DNA from: Terrimonas ferruginea DSM 30193
GTDB lineage: Bacteria > Bacteroidota > Bacteroidia > Chitinophagales > Chitinophagaceae
Direction of reading: 5' to 3'
NCBI RefSeq assembly: GCF_000425585.1
Contig: NZ_KE384401.1
Coordinates: 124,001-188,000 of the forward strand
Length of the DNA stretch: 64,000 bases
Part shown: piece by piece, positions 52,394 to 62,060 of the stretch
How the letters are laid out: the number at the start of each line of letters is the position of its first letter
How positions within the stretch are numbered: the first letter of the stretch is position 1
Notes under the pieces: generated by a model
What the model was told of the DNA's origin: nothing
Seen by the model: only the letters and a program-made list of their open reading frames with translations
Databases searched by the model: none
Made by a program: the position numbers and the translations under genes

Positions 52394-52723
52394 GTGAAAA
52401 GCGATTTTATCAAAAACTGGGACACCCAGCTCCGCAAGGGGTTGCTGCCACTTTTTGTACTTCATATCATTCAGCGCAAGGAGCAGTACGGTTATGAATT
52501 GATCGTGGAACTGAAAGCCACGGCATCTTTTGAGGTCACAGAGAGCACTATTTATCCCATGCTCACGCGCATGACCAAAGATGGTTTGCTGCAGTCTCGT
52601 TGGGTGGAACAGGGGTCGGGGATCCCCCGGAAATATTATTCCCTGACACCGGAAGGAAAGAAAAAACTGAAAGAAATGAAGCAGGTAATACAACGTCTCT
52701 TTACTAATCTGTCTGAACTATGA
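52394..52723 (+). CDS. PadR-family transcriptional regulator
   Basis: 109 residues from GTG 52394; the ATG at 52364 would put the start inside the inverted repeat. The winged helix is GLLPLFVLHIIQRKEQYGYE, STIYPMLTRMTKDGLLQSRW, then IPRKYYSLTPEGKKKL. This is the short PadR subtype that regulates an adjacent HAAS-domain membrane protein. Its stop overlaps the next start (ATGA at 52720-52723), so the two are coupled. Confidence 0.9.
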   Translation: MKSDFIKNWDTQLRKGLLPLFVLHIIQRKEQYGYELIVELKATASFEVTESTIYPMLTRMTKDGLLQSRWVEQGSGIPRKYYSLTPEGKKKLKEMKQVIQRLFTNLSEL

Positions 52724-53298
52724 AGCCGATAGCCTTCGCTACCGATACTGCAGGGACCATATATGGCGAATATATGCGTCGTTGCGAAAAAGCACTGGTG
52801 CTGTTATCGCCTGCGGACAGGGAAGATGTGCTGATGGAGATCAACAGCCATATTTATGAACACATGCAGCAAAAGAAGGGTAGTTCTGAAGCGGAGAACC
52901 TGCTCTCGGTACTTGACGCATTGGGAGAGCCGGCTGATGCATTGAAAGAGATAGTAGCCGTTCGCAAAATCGATCAGGCGTTGAAGACTTTTCGCCTGAG
53001 GCATCTTCTACAGGCCTTGATGCTTAACCTGCAGAATGGTGTGGTATATGTTATTCTTTCGCTGTTTACCCTCGTATTGGCTTGTTTTCCGATACTGATA
53101 GTATTGAAACTATTGTTCCCCGCCGATACCGGTTATTTTGTTGGGAATGGCCGGCATGATTTCGGTTTTATCCGCGGTGAAAAAGGAGAAGAAGTAGTAG
53201 GTTTCTGGTTTATTCCCCTTATGCTTGCCGCGTGCGCATTGTTATACTTCGCTATAATTCTTGTATTAAAATTTGTAAGAAAGAAAACAAAATCCTGA
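52720..53298 (+). CDS. HAAS-like domain membrane protein
   Basis: 192 residues. The N-terminal HAAS/DUF1700-like helical domain (YMRRCEKALVLLSPADREDV, LMEINSHIYEHM, LDALGEPADALKEIV) precedes two membrane segments (VVYVILSLFTLVLACFPILI; FIPLMLAACALLYFAIILVL). Such proteins are repeatedly paired with short PadR regulators; function unknown. It overlaps PadR by four bases and precedes the DJ-1 gene by 19 bases. Confidence 0.82.
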   Translation: MKPIAFATDTAGTIYGEYMRRCEKALVLLSPADREDVLMEINSHIYEHMQQKKGSSEAENLLSVLDALGEPADALKEIVAVRKIDQALKTFRLRHLLQALMLNLQNGVVYVILSLFTLVLACFPILIVLKLLFPADTGYFVGNGRHDFGFIRGEKGEEVVGFWFIPLMLAACALLYFAIILVLKFVRKKTKS

Positions 53299-53317
53299 TT
53301 TTTTATAGTCTCTTGCC

Positions 53318-54460
53318 ATGATCAAAAAATATGTATGTAAGCTCACGTTAGTGATAGCGTTGACGGGTGCGTGTCATCCGGTAGCTGCCCAGGCGCAGCC
53401 CCAAACAAAGAAACCAAAACTCCTGATTGTTGTCAGCGGATATGGCAAAGACAGCGGTATGACGCGCCCCGGCTATGAATTTGATGAATTTTCCCAGGCA
53501 TACCTGGTGTTTAAGAACAATGGATTTGAAATGGAAGTGGCCAGTCCGAAAGGGGGACCGGTTCAACCGGATGAGTTCAACCGGCAGAAATCTTATAACA
53601 AAGCCGTGATACAGGATAAAAAGGCGATGGCCATGCTGGCAGGCACAACGCCTACTGCCAAATTAAAACCGGCAAATTATGATGCGGTTTATATTGTTGG
53701 TGGCAAAGGGGCGATGTTTGATCTGCCCTATGATCCGTCACTGCAGGATTTTTTGTCGGCAGTAAAGCAAAGAAAAGGACTTTATATCGCAACGGTCTGC
53801 CACGGAGCAGCCGCACTGGTAGCGATTAAAGACACTTCAGGTACATACCTGGTGCAGGATTACAAAATCACCGGCTTTTCCAATAAGGAAGAAGAGTTGT
53901 TTGGCAAAAAATGGGTAAAAGAGTTTCCGTTTCTGCTGGAAGACAAATTGAAGGAGCGTAAAGCGGTATACGAACAAGGTCCGATGATGTTGCCTTATGT
54001 GGTGGTATCGGGGAATATTATCAGTGGACAGAATCCGTATTCAACGGCGGCGATGGCTGAAGCATTGGTGACGGCTATGGGTAAAAAGCCGGTAGCGCGC
54101 AAATGGTATACAGATGAAGCGAGTATGTATTTGGTTAAAAGAGCTTTGAATGGCGAACTGGACTGGGCAGGAAAAGAATTAGCTACTGCAAAAGAAAAAT
54201 ATGATGTTGAACTAATAGCGGTATACGGTTATTACCGGTTGATAGATAAGACTGCCGGCAATGACGATATCAGAGCCGGACTGACCATTACGGAACTGGC
54301 CAGGCCCTACTATCCTTTCAATGAATTGCTTTGGTATGAAATGGCTACTGCTTATGTTAAGCTGAACGAAAAGCAGCAGGCAAAAACTTTGCTGGAAGAA
54401 ATAGTGGCGAAGAAACCGGATTTTGAGAAAGCGGTGGAATTGCTGGGAAGTATGAAGTAA
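53318..54460 (+). CDS. DJ-1/PfpI-family exported protein with C-terminal TPR-like region
   Basis: 380 residues with a signal segment (VIALTGACHPVAAQAQ). The DJ-1/PfpI domain (about 35-260) has KLLIVVSGYG, ANYDAVYIVGGKGAMFDLP and the nucleophile elbow IATVCHGAAALV (Cys161, His162). The C-terminal about 80 residues (LTITELARPYYPFNELLWYE, KQQAKTLLEEIVAKKPDFEK) look TPR-like. Substrate unknown; members are glyoxalase- or protease-like. The PadR/HAAS/DJ-1 genes probably form one operon. Confidence 0.82.
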   Translation: MIKKYVCKLTLVIALTGACHPVAAQAQPQTKKPKLLIVVSGYGKDSGMTRPGYEFDEFSQAYLVFKNNGFEMEVASPKGGPVQPDEFNRQKSYNKAVIQDKKAMAMLAGTTPTAKLKPANYDAVYIVGGKGAMFDLPYDPSLQDFLSAVKQRKGLYIATVCHGAAALVAIKDTSGTYLVQDYKITGFSNKEEELFGKKWVKEFPFLLEDKLKERKAVYEQGPMMLPYVVVSGNIISGQNPYSTAAMAEALVTAMGKKPVARKWYTDEASMYLVKRALNGELDWAGKELATAKEKYDVELIAVYGYYRLIDKTAGNDDIRAGLTITELARPYYPFNELLWYEMATAYVKLNEKQQAKTLLEEIVAKKPDFEKAVELLGSMK

Positions 54461-54466
54461 GGTGAG

Positions 54467-55118
54467 TTATTCGGGAACGATTGTATAAAATACAGTATCT
54501 ATAAAGAACAAGGTCTCGGAGTTTACAAGTACGTTTTCGTCATGCATATCCTCAAGTATCAACCCAAGCTCTTTATTGATGTAGTCATTTCTTCTATTGT
54601 TCTCAAAACCGTTATAGGCCAGAAGTTTTTTTATATCATTTAAATCGGCCTGCGCATCCGCGCTAATAAATGGTTGTTGTAAAACTGCGTACAATAGGTC
54701 GTTCTCTTTTAGGAATCCGTCTAAACGGTAAGCTGTATTTGTGAAGATGGAATTATGCAACAAAATGCTATTAAAGAATTCCAGCCATGTAGCATAATAT
54801 ACAGCATCGTTGAGTTTGATTACCTGTTTATTATCAGAATGGAGATATATGCGGGCCTCCCCACCCTCTAGTCAGATAACGGTCTTCTGCTGGAAGAGCA
54901 GCAACCCATAATCCTTTTTCATCGCAGTAGGCTTCTATAAGGATTCTCTGCTTTTCTTTGATGACTGATTTACCTTCGAAATCTTCTTTAACCGTTGTAC
55001 TTGTTGGAAAGCTTGCACAAAGGAGGTTTCTGATTGCTGTGCAAGGATCTGCGCTCCCTTTAATGATAATTCCGCGAGTGATATTTTCAATTTTGCTTCG
55101 GGTATCATTTGGTAACAT
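54467..55118 (-). pseudogene. Frameshifted putative polyvalent protein kinase-like gene
   Basis: Two frames (54834-55118 and 54467-54763) join into one protein of about 217 residues. The first gives MLPNDTRSKIENITRGIIIK, LLCASFPTSTTVKEDFEG, LWVAALPAEDRYLTRG. The second, read through the intervening bases, continues GEARIYLHSDNKQVIKLNDA, VYYATWLEFFNSILL, and then LGLILEDMHDENVLVNSETL. Deleting one G in the GGG at 54864-54866 restores the reading (RGGEARIYL). The pattern is that of the putative polyvalent protein kinase domain proteins of Bacteroidota. If the extra G is real the gene is broken; function unknown. Confidence 0.72.
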
Positions 55119-55385
55119 TTGATGCAAAATTAGTGAAAAGTGAATAATCGGGCAATGGGTATCCCTTCTCCATATAAAACCACCTCCCCAATACCTCCAG
55201 TCCCTTCAGTTCCGGCAAAAAATTGAATGATCCGGTTGATATAAATCATATACTCCACTCCTTCTTTCCATCCGCATTAAACCTCCTTGCATTTTCCCGG
55301 TCTGTTTTATACTTTAACAGGATCCTGACAGGTTTCAGGACAGACTGACCATCCACCATTTTCAACACCACCCACAACGCTGTTT

Positions 55386-56576
55386 ATGAAACAAGTCGCT
55401 GTTATTACGTTAATCACCGGCCTGATGATAGCCGGCTATGCCTGTACACGACAAGACAATACCGATTCCTCCAATGCTTATACTGCTATCCGGGCCAAAT
55501 TTGGCACCCGCATAGATCCGGATAATTTACTCAACTACGCCAACCAGGCGATACCGGGCTACATTAACAAAGACAACACCCGCGGAAATGCGATTACTAA
55601 CGCGAAAGCCACTTTGGGACGGGTGCTGTTTTATGATAAAAACCTGAGTATCGACAATAGTATCTCTTGCGGAAGTTGCCATAAACAAGCTTTTGCATTC
55701 GGTGATAACGCGTTGGTGAGCGCCGGTGTACAAAGCGGTGTGTCAGCCCGGCATTCGATGCGGTTGGTCAACAACCGCTTTTCGGATGAAGTACATTTTT
55801 TCTGGGATGAAAGAGCAGCAACCCTCGAGGCACAGACTACCCGCCCTATCCAGGATCACGCGGAAATGGGATTCAGCGGCCAAAACGGCCGCCCGGATAT
55901 TAACGCACTTATTCAAAAGTTGAGCGCCATTGATTATTACAAAGAGTTGTTTCAGTTTGTATACGGCAACGCCACCATCACCGAACAACGCATGCAGGAA
56001 TGTCTCGCCTCCTTTATCAGAAGCATTCAGTCGTTCGACAGCAAGTATGATGCGGGTAAAGCCATGGCGGGTAACGATAATAATCCTTTTCCCAATTTTA
56101 CGGCCCAGGAGAACCAGGGCAAGCAACTTTTTTTACAGCCTCCGCAATTTGATGCCGGCGGCAGCAGGATAGCAGGAGGTGCGGGTTGCCAGGGCTGCCA
56201 CCGGGCACCCGAATTCGATATCGATCCTAATACCAGGAACAATGGCATCACCGGCAAACTCAATAACGCGGCCGGAGCGCCGGAGCTGACCAATACCAAA
56301 TCGCCTACGTTGCGCGACGCAGTAAGTGCGGCCGGCAATTCAAATGGCGCTTTCATGCATTCAGGTGTCTTTACCACTTTGGAAAATGTAATTGGGCATT
56401 ATAACAATATTGTTATTGCTGCGGGCAATACCAACCTCGATCCAAGGCTTACGCCCGGTGGCAACGGACAGCGCCTTAATCTCACCCCGGCGGATATAAA
56501 TGCCATTACGGCCTTTATCAGAACACTCTCCGGAACCAATGTGTACCGCGATATAAAATGGGCCGATCCGTTCTGA
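55386..56576 (+). CDS. Di-haem cytochrome c peroxidase (MauG/CcpA family)
   Basis: 396 residues with a lipoprotein signal (LIAGYAC-type lipobox, Cys20). Two haem-binding CxxCH motifs are present: C95-G-S-C98-H99 in SISCGSCHKQAFAFGD, and C268-Q-G-C271-H272 in GCQGCHRAPEFD. LGRVLFYDKNLSIDNS and PDINALIQKLSAIDYYKELF are family landmarks. FMHSGVFTTLENVIGHYN gives the conserved C-terminal region. It reduces hydrogen peroxide with electrons from small electron donors, or oxidises substrates, in the periplasm. It is monocistronic. Confidence 0.9.
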   Translation: MKQVAVITLITGLMIAGYACTRQDNTDSSNAYTAIRAKFGTRIDPDNLLNYANQAIPGYINKDNTRGNAITNAKATLGRVLFYDKNLSIDNSISCGSCHKQAFAFGDNALVSAGVQSGVSARHSMRLVNNRFSDEVHFFWDERAATLEAQTTRPIQDHAEMGFSGQNGRPDINALIQKLSAIDYYKELFQFVYGNATITEQRMQECLASFIRSIQSFDSKYDAGKAMAGNDNNPFPNFTAQENQGKQLFLQPPQFDAGGSRIAGGAGCQGCHRAPEFDIDPNTRNNGITGKLNNAAGAPELTNTKSPTLRDAVSAAGNSNGAFMHSGVFTTLENVIGHYNNIVIAAGNTNLDPRLTPGGNGQRLNLTPADINAITAFIRTLSGTNVYRDIKWADPF

Positions 56577-56582
56577 CGGCTA

Positions 56583-57350
56583 TTACAAATGATTGCTGTA
56601 ATCGATATTAACAGAAAGGAGATGATCCAGGCTGTTCAGCCAGTCCTTCTCCAATTGCTTCAATGACTTTCCGTAGATCTTTTTTATTTCTCCGAATCCT
56701 TTTGTCCATAACTCCCGGAGTTTTGGTTTGCCATAGCTCAACAACAGGAATCCCGTGAAACTCCCGGTCTGCGGATAGGTGATCATGGCATTCAGGGAAT
56801 GAAATTTTTTGGATAAAACTGAAAGCGGGTAAAGCTTTTTATTGTCTTTTAAATGTTTCGTAAGCGAGTCGATCTGGTGGCCGTTCCATTTGTTATCGTT
56901 ATACACCGCTAATCCTTCACTAAACCAGTTGTCAGCCGGTCGTCCCCAGAGATGAAAGGCATAGTAATGCGTAAGTTCATGTTTCGTAGCCAGTGAATAG
57001 TCTTTACTGTATAAAAAAATAACAGTATTGTTTTCGGGAATAGCAAATCCCTGGGCCTCAAATCCGAGTATCTTTTTTATTTTTTCCTTTGTATCAACAA
57101 TGATAATATGAGCGGTGTCGGTAAAGCCTTTGTTTTCGAGAAACTCAATGATCCCGTTTCTTTGGTTTTCCAGATCCTGTTTAACCAGGTCAATATGCTG
57201 ATCTGCAAATCGCCCTTCTTCTACATATAGATTAAAATGATTGACCGGGTATTGTTTCCAGGAAATAGTCAGTTGATTTAAAAAACGGTCTGTCTGACCG
57301 AAACCGGTAGTAAAAAGTAATACGCCAATCAATAATAACAAAAGCCGCAT
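56583..57350 (-). CDS. Exported gluzincin metallopeptidase (peptidase MA-like)
   Basis: 255 residues with a signal peptide (MRLLLLLIGVLLFTTGFGQ). The zinc site is HELTH (H124, E125, H128) with the third ligand Glu145 in NWFSEGLAVY. This matches the peptidase MA family. Eleven bases downstream of the TonB barrel gene, so it is probably the last gene of the second GLPGLI operon. Substrate unknown. Confidence 0.83.
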   Translation of the reverse strand: MRLLLLLIGVLLFTTGFGQTDRFLNQLTISWKQYPVNHFNLYVEEGRFADQHIDLVKQDLENQRNGIIEFLENKGFTDTAHIIIVDTKEKIKKILGFEAQGFAIPENNTVIFLYSKDYSLATKHELTHYYAFHLWGRPADNWFSEGLAVYNDNKWNGHQIDSLTKHLKDNKKLYPLSVLSKKFHSLNAMITYPQTGSFTGFLLLSYGKPKLRELWTKGFGEIKKIYGKSLKQLEKDWLNSLDHLLSVNIDYSNHL

Positions 57351-57361
57351 GCTGTATACGT

Positions 57362-60022
57362 TTAAAAGTAAATATCCACTTTCGCCATGATCATTCGTCC
57401 TCTCAGCAAATAATCGGTTGATATAAGGCGGTAACTATCGGCATTGAAATAGGTGTATTTTCTGACATTGAAAAGGTTGTAACCTTCAATGTTCAGGTCA
57501 AATTTTTTCTTCGAAAAAGTATACCTGATTTTGGCATCGGAGAAAAAGTATCCCTGCGTAAGAAAGTTATTTTTTTGAATGGCATTCCGGATTACCCAAT
57601 CAACTAATAACCTTTTATTCGGAATAAAAGAAGTTTTGATGGTATGGTTCAGGTTCTGCACTTTCCGCGGTTGCATGGCCGAGAGTGCTTTAACCGCTGT
57701 ATATCTGCCGTTGTATTCCAATGAAAATATATTTGAAAATCGTTTGGTAAGTTGTAATGAGCCCGACAGAATCCGGTTGTTGATAGTCGTCAGTTCATTG
57801 TTCAGTATCACATTGCTGGATGAAAACTGGTAACCGACTTTCACGCTCATGTTAAGCTTGACCGGGAAAATGAATTGGCTCACTCCTGCATTAGCCGACC
57901 AACGTTCCTGTGTATTGTCTTCCTTTATCAGTATTGTTTGTTCAATGCTGTCCGTGATGGCAGAGGTCATCAACGTATTGGCATTGACACGCGTATAACT
58001 CAGGTCGGCATTGAAGAAAAACAGGCTGATCGATTTCTGAGAACCATAGTTGAGTGAGGCCGCATGTATTTTATTAAAAGGGAGCACTCCCTGGCTCGAG
58101 GAGAGGTTGCGGTAATTTTTGAGCACGCTCCCGATATAGGTATCCGTAAAGTCGCCGAAAATGGTAGTGTAACTATAATTCAACGAAGCTTGTTTTTCCA
58201 GGTCAAACTGATGACGTACTGATCCTTTGGGGTTGAACCGCACACGGCTGACGGAATTATTAAGCCCGTAGTATTTTTGTATATCGCGGACCTGCTGCCA
58301 GATCACCGGCAGTTGTATCGTTCCACTCCATTTTTTTTGTTTAAAATCCATGCCGGTGCTTACATAATACTGGTTGCTTCGCCAGTTTTGATGATTGCCT
58401 TCATCACCCGAATAAGCAGTAAGCGATCCGTTATCCGAAAACAACAGGGAGGAACGCATCAGATGGTCTTCCATGATCCATCCGGCATTTTGATAAACCG
58501 TCCCCCAGCGCATCGCTCTTTTGCCAGACAGGTACAGATGCGATAAAGATACCGGGTCTCTTAATTGTTGGATGATGCTGTCATGCAAACCTTCATGCCC
58601 GCTGATGCTGCTGATATATCCATCATACAGGGTTAACTGTTTGTTGTTGCTGGTGGCGGTTTTCAGCAACCATCTCAGTTCGAGGATGGTTTTGGATTTT
58701 AACGCCGGCATCCAATGGAAGTCGTTGCTCCATTCGTATCGCCTGTTGCGCAATCCCTGCGAAAAGACGTTGTCGTTAAAGCGGACCTGCGAGGAGTTGG
58801 TTTCTACCCAGGAGCGGTATTGCGTAACGTTGTTAAAGTAAAATTTCTCTTTATTGGCCGATAGCTGCACTGATCCGTTGAACGCCTTGGGACTGTTTTT
58901 AATGCGTTCATTGTCGTGGTAAACGATGGTGTCGCCACCCGCGAAGTTTTGCGTGGTGCCGCTGTACGCAAAACGGTTTACATCGTTAAACACCTGCACA
59001 TTGGCTTTTAGCTGAAAGCCGTTTTTCAGATTGTACAGGTTGTTGAGGTTGAAGATCCGGGAATTGTTATCGAAATAATATTGACGGGCAATATTCGGTA
59101 AGGCAGCAGATGATATCGACAAAGGCAGATCGGGAAGATCCTTGTCAATACTACCGGCCATGTTGCCGCTTCCCTGCGGCTTCAGTTGACTGCTGTAATC
59201 GTTGCCTGCATTGTTGATCGCAGCCAGGTTGAGGGACTTTATTTTTTTATTCAGGAGGATGGTGTTGGCGCTGATATCGTAAAGATTGGGAAGGCCTAGC
59301 CCAATGCTGCCCGCAACGGAAACCTTGACGGAGTTTTCATCAGCCAATACCAGGTTGATCGATGCCTTATCGGAAAAAACTTTGTCTCTTAAAACCTGTA
59401 TAGGCTGATGGTTTTGGATAACATCCACGCTTCTGATCATTTCCTTGCGGATCACTTTGGTTGCGGTGCCATACTTTCCGCTCATCAGGTCATCACCTTG
59501 TATGTATAAATTATCGATTTGTTTGTCGTTGTAGTAAATGGTGCCATCTTCCATTATTTTGATGCCCGGCATGCGACGTAATATATCGCCGATACTGCGA
59601 TCTTCCTTTTGCGCAAAACTCGATACGATATATCGCAGCGTGTCGCCTAATTGTTGAAGTTTCGGACGGTTGGTGACTGTTACCTCTTTCAGAAAAACAG
59701 ATTCCCGCGTTAATGTGAAGGTGTAGCGTTGTTTCTCCGGATCAAATTTTATCCGTTCTTTTTTATAGCCCATACAGGTGGCCTCGATCCAGAGCGGTTG
59801 CTGCATCAGCGTTTTGGAGAGTGTCAATTGAAAGTTTCCCTGTTCATTGGTCAGCGCAAAACTGACTAAAACGGATTCGGTATTGACAATAAATACATTT
59901 GCTGCAGGAATGGGATGGATAGAATCCGAGACAGTACCTACGTAGGTTTTCTGCTCCTGCGCATGAAGCAATAGGGGTGAACATAAAAAGAAAAAGCAGT
60001 ATAGCAGGTTCTGGGATCGCAT
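57362..60022 (-). CDS. TonB receptor-like outer-membrane beta-barrel protein
   Basis: 886 residues with a signal peptide (MRSQNLLYCFFFLCSPLLLHAQ), a CarboxypepD_reg-like domain (about 25-110: IPAANVFIVNTESVLVSFAL), a plug-like region (about 135-225: SIGDILRRMPGIKIMEDGTI, DKQIDNLYIQGDDLMSGKYG) and a barrel ending LRGRMIMAKVDIYF. The plug is a distant, short form. It follows the GLPGLI gene after 4 bases and precedes the MA peptidase by 11, so the three share a transcript. The ligand is unknown, but a link to peptides is possible. Confidence 0.82.
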   Translation of the reverse strand: MRSQNLLYCFFFLCSPLLLHAQEQKTYVGTVSDSIHPIPAANVFIVNTESVLVSFALTNEQGNFQLTLSKTLMQQPLWIEATCMGYKKERIKFDPEKQRYTFTLTRESVFLKEVTVTNRPKLQQLGDTLRYIVSSFAQKEDRSIGDILRRMPGIKIMEDGTIYYNDKQIDNLYIQGDDLMSGKYGTATKVIRKEMIRSVDVIQNHQPIQVLRDKVFSDKASINLVLADENSVKVSVAGSIGLGLPNLYDISANTILLNKKIKSLNLAAINNAGNDYSSQLKPQGSGNMAGSIDKDLPDLPLSISSAALPNIARQYYFDNNSRIFNLNNLYNLKNGFQLKANVQVFNDVNRFAYSGTTQNFAGGDTIVYHDNERIKNSPKAFNGSVQLSANKEKFYFNNVTQYRSWVETNSSQVRFNDNVFSQGLRNRRYEWSNDFHWMPALKSKTILELRWLLKTATSNNKQLTLYDGYISSISGHEGLHDSIIQQLRDPVSLSHLYLSGKRAMRWGTVYQNAGWIMEDHLMRSSLLFSDNGSLTAYSGDEGNHQNWRSNQYYVSTGMDFKQKKWSGTIQLPVIWQQVRDIQKYYGLNNSVSRVRFNPKGSVRHQFDLEKQASLNYSYTTIFGDFTDTYIGSVLKNYRNLSSSQGVLPFNKIHAASLNYGSQKSISLFFFNADLSYTRVNANTLMTSAITDSIEQTILIKEDNTQERWSANAGVSQFIFPVKLNMSVKVGYQFSSSNVILNNELTTINNRILSGSLQLTKRFSNIFSLEYNGRYTAVKALSAMQPRKVQNLNHTIKTSFIPNKRLLVDWVIRNAIQKNNFLTQGYFFSDAKIRYTFSKKKFDLNIEGYNLFNVRKYTYFNADSYRLISTDYLLRGRMIMAKVDIYF

Positions 60023-60026
60023 TCCT

Positions 60027-60890
60027 CTATTTAATTTCCATCGGGTTGTATTTAGCTATTTTTTTAATCGTGGTGTTGCCCGGCGAATCCGGGTTGCGGA
60101 TGCTGACAGGGGCTCCCGGTATTTGCGCTTCGATAATAGCAGCAGGATCGCTGGCAAAACTTCTGGTGATTTTATAATACTCTTTTGGTTTGACTTCCAC
60201 GCTGCGGCCGAGATTCATGTAAGACGTAACTAACTCTTCGGGGTCTTCATTTTTTGTGATTTCCCTGGCCACAAAAGAAAGTTCGTTTTTCGTATCGTTG
60301 GCGGCAAGGATCAATCCGGGTAAGCCGTTCAATTTCCAGGGACCGAAAGCATAGGGCAGGTCAGCAGTAAACCAGGCGTCAAATGTTCTGCCGCCAAAAT
60401 CACCCGTTGCTTTCTGGCAGTTGTAGCCGAGGATTACTTTTGTTTCATTGCTTAATTTCCAGTTGATGCCCGGAAGGGAAACGATGAAATGATAGTTTTT
60501 AAAACCGATCCTGCCGGCGGTCTGCAGTGTAGACTTCGATTTATTGATAAAAATTTCTTCATTGATCAACGTGCCGGCATTGCTGACAAGAAGCATAGGC
60601 CCGCCTACAGCAACAGCGGTGCTTCCGCCTCCTGAAGCATTTGCTTTTTCCTCCTGTTGTTTATTTTTTTTGATGGCGGCTGCGCTGTTGCGGTTAAAGA
60701 GATCGCGGGTGGTATACCGGCTGCTCAGTGTGCCGGTAGAGAGGACCATTTCAGCCTTGTACGGATTTGCCGTGTCGGCCAGGTCTCTTTTGTAGGAAAA
60801 ATCATAGACGATATTCAACACCGTTTGTTCCTGCGCCTTCAGCTCCAGGCACTGAGATACAATCAAAAAAGCAAGAAAGTATTTTTTCAT
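60027..60890 (-). CDS. GLPGLI-family exported protein (module 2)
   Basis: 287 residues from ATG 60890 with a signal peptide (MKKYFLAFLIVSQCLELKAQ). The signature is present as KLNGLPGLILAANDTKNELS, with CQKATGDFGGRTFDAWFTAD before it. Its 3' end is 4 bases from the TonB barrel start, a usual GLPGLI-barrel pairing. Function unknown. Confidence 0.88.
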   Translation of the reverse strand: MKKYFLAFLIVSQCLELKAQEQTVLNIVYDFSYKRDLADTANPYKAEMVLSTGTLSSRYTTRDLFNRNSAAAIKKNKQQEEKANASGGGSTAVAVGGPMLLVSNAGTLINEEIFINKSKSTLQTAGRIGFKNYHFIVSLPGINWKLSNETKVILGYNCQKATGDFGGRTFDAWFTADLPYAFGPWKLNGLPGLILAANDTKNELSFVAREITKNEDPEELVTSYMNLGRSVEVKPKEYYKITRSFASDPAAIIEAQIPGAPVSIRNPDSPGNTTIKKIAKYNPMEIK

Positions 60891-60998
60891 GTTGAGCAGT
60901 ATTTGCCGTGAATGCAATAATATCTGGTGCGTATGATAAGGTTAGCCGAATAAGCGACGATCCTAATATAAATAATTCAGGCAGCACAAAAGACAGCT

Positions 60999-62060
60999 TT
61001 ACCACTTTAATTCCGCAAAACTAATGGCGTTGGTCCGCGGATTCAACGTGTAAATCATCCTGTCGTCGGATGAAACAGTGAAATCAACAATGTCGTTTTT
61101 TAAGTTGATCTGTTTAACCGGATTGCCGTCCCAATCGAACACCAATATTTTATTGCCATAAAACCGGCGATCTGACTTAACAGGGCTGCCGGAAAATAAC
61201 AGGTAGAAAAATTGTCCGGTGACATGTCCTTTCAAAAATCCGTACAGGGTTTCGTTATCAGGTGCGGCAACGGGGTTACCGATATTGTCTTCGAACGGCG
61301 AAAGCTGTGGTGCAAAGCCAACGGGACCTTTAACCTTTTTATAGGATCCATTGACCAGATCGATTAACTCGAACTGATCGGTATAACGCCCGGCCAGCAG
61401 CACTTTTTGTTTATCCGGTCGCAGCAGCATAAAACTTTCGTAAGACATTTTATTGATCCTTGAAGAACCAATCACCGAATCGTTGTGGTAAGACAGCAAC
61501 GTTTTGTTTTTGGTGCTATCTGAGAAATTTCTGTAAATGAGTTTTTCGTCGGTATCATAATTGCCGCTGAGCAGGGCCTCATTACGGTTTAACAGCAGCG
61601 CATCATAATAAAATATTTGCGGTTTCAGCCGGTATTCCGAATAGTGTGCTAAACTGCCATTTCCTGTCAATAAAGTATTTATGTTTCCGGTGATAAAACC
61701 ATTCTTCGCCACATCGAAAATCCAGACCAGGCTGTCGGAAATGCCGAAAGACATAAAGGAAAGTGTGCCGCCCTTTTGCTGGCTTGCAGGCAGCAGGTTG
61801 TTAACTGCTTTTCTGCTTGCTATATCGTAAACGCGGACATGATGCGGGTTGCGGTTCATGTTGTTGACGACGAGCAGCAGGGAGTCCTGGTAGATAGTCA
61901 TCTGTTGCGGCATTGGCAGGCCGGTGTCGAACAGTTTCGTTTCCGTACAGGTGCTGGTGGCAGGGAATTTATTAAAATCCGTCGTAGTCAGTTTCGTTGC
62001 GGAGCAGGCGCAGATGCCAAAAAGAGTCAACAGAGAGAGAAAGTTATAAGATTTCAGCAT
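60999..62060 (-). CDS. BF3164-like beta-propeller lipoprotein (module 2)
   Basis: 353 residues from ATG 62060. The lipoprotein signal (FLSLLTLFGICACS) places it at the membrane. Repeated blades (QMTIYQDSLLLVVNNMNRNP, LMRLDGK-like patterns and IMSYESFMLLRPDK-type strands, DNETLYGFLKGHVTGQFFYL) fit a six-bladed TolB-like propeller, as in BF3164-like lipoproteins. It heads the operon with GLPGLI (108 bases downstream), the barrel and the peptidase. Function unknown. Confidence 0.75.
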   Translation of the reverse strand: MLKSYNFLSLLTLFGICACSATKLTTTDFNKFPATSTCTETKLFDTGLPMPQQMTIYQDSLLLVVNNMNRNPHHVRVYDIASRKAVNNLLPASQQKGGTLSFMSFGISDSLVWIFDVAKNGFITGNINTLLTGNGSLAHYSEYRLKPQIFYYDALLLNRNEALLSGNYDTDEKLIYRNFSDSTKNKTLLSYHNDSVIGSSRINKMSYESFMLLRPDKQKVLLAGRYTDQFELIDLVNGSYKKVKGPVGFAPQLSPFEDNIGNPVAAPDNETLYGFLKGHVTGQFFYLLFSGSPVKSDRRFYGNKILVFDWDGNPVKQINLKNDIVDFTVSSDDRMIYTLNPRTNAISFAELKW

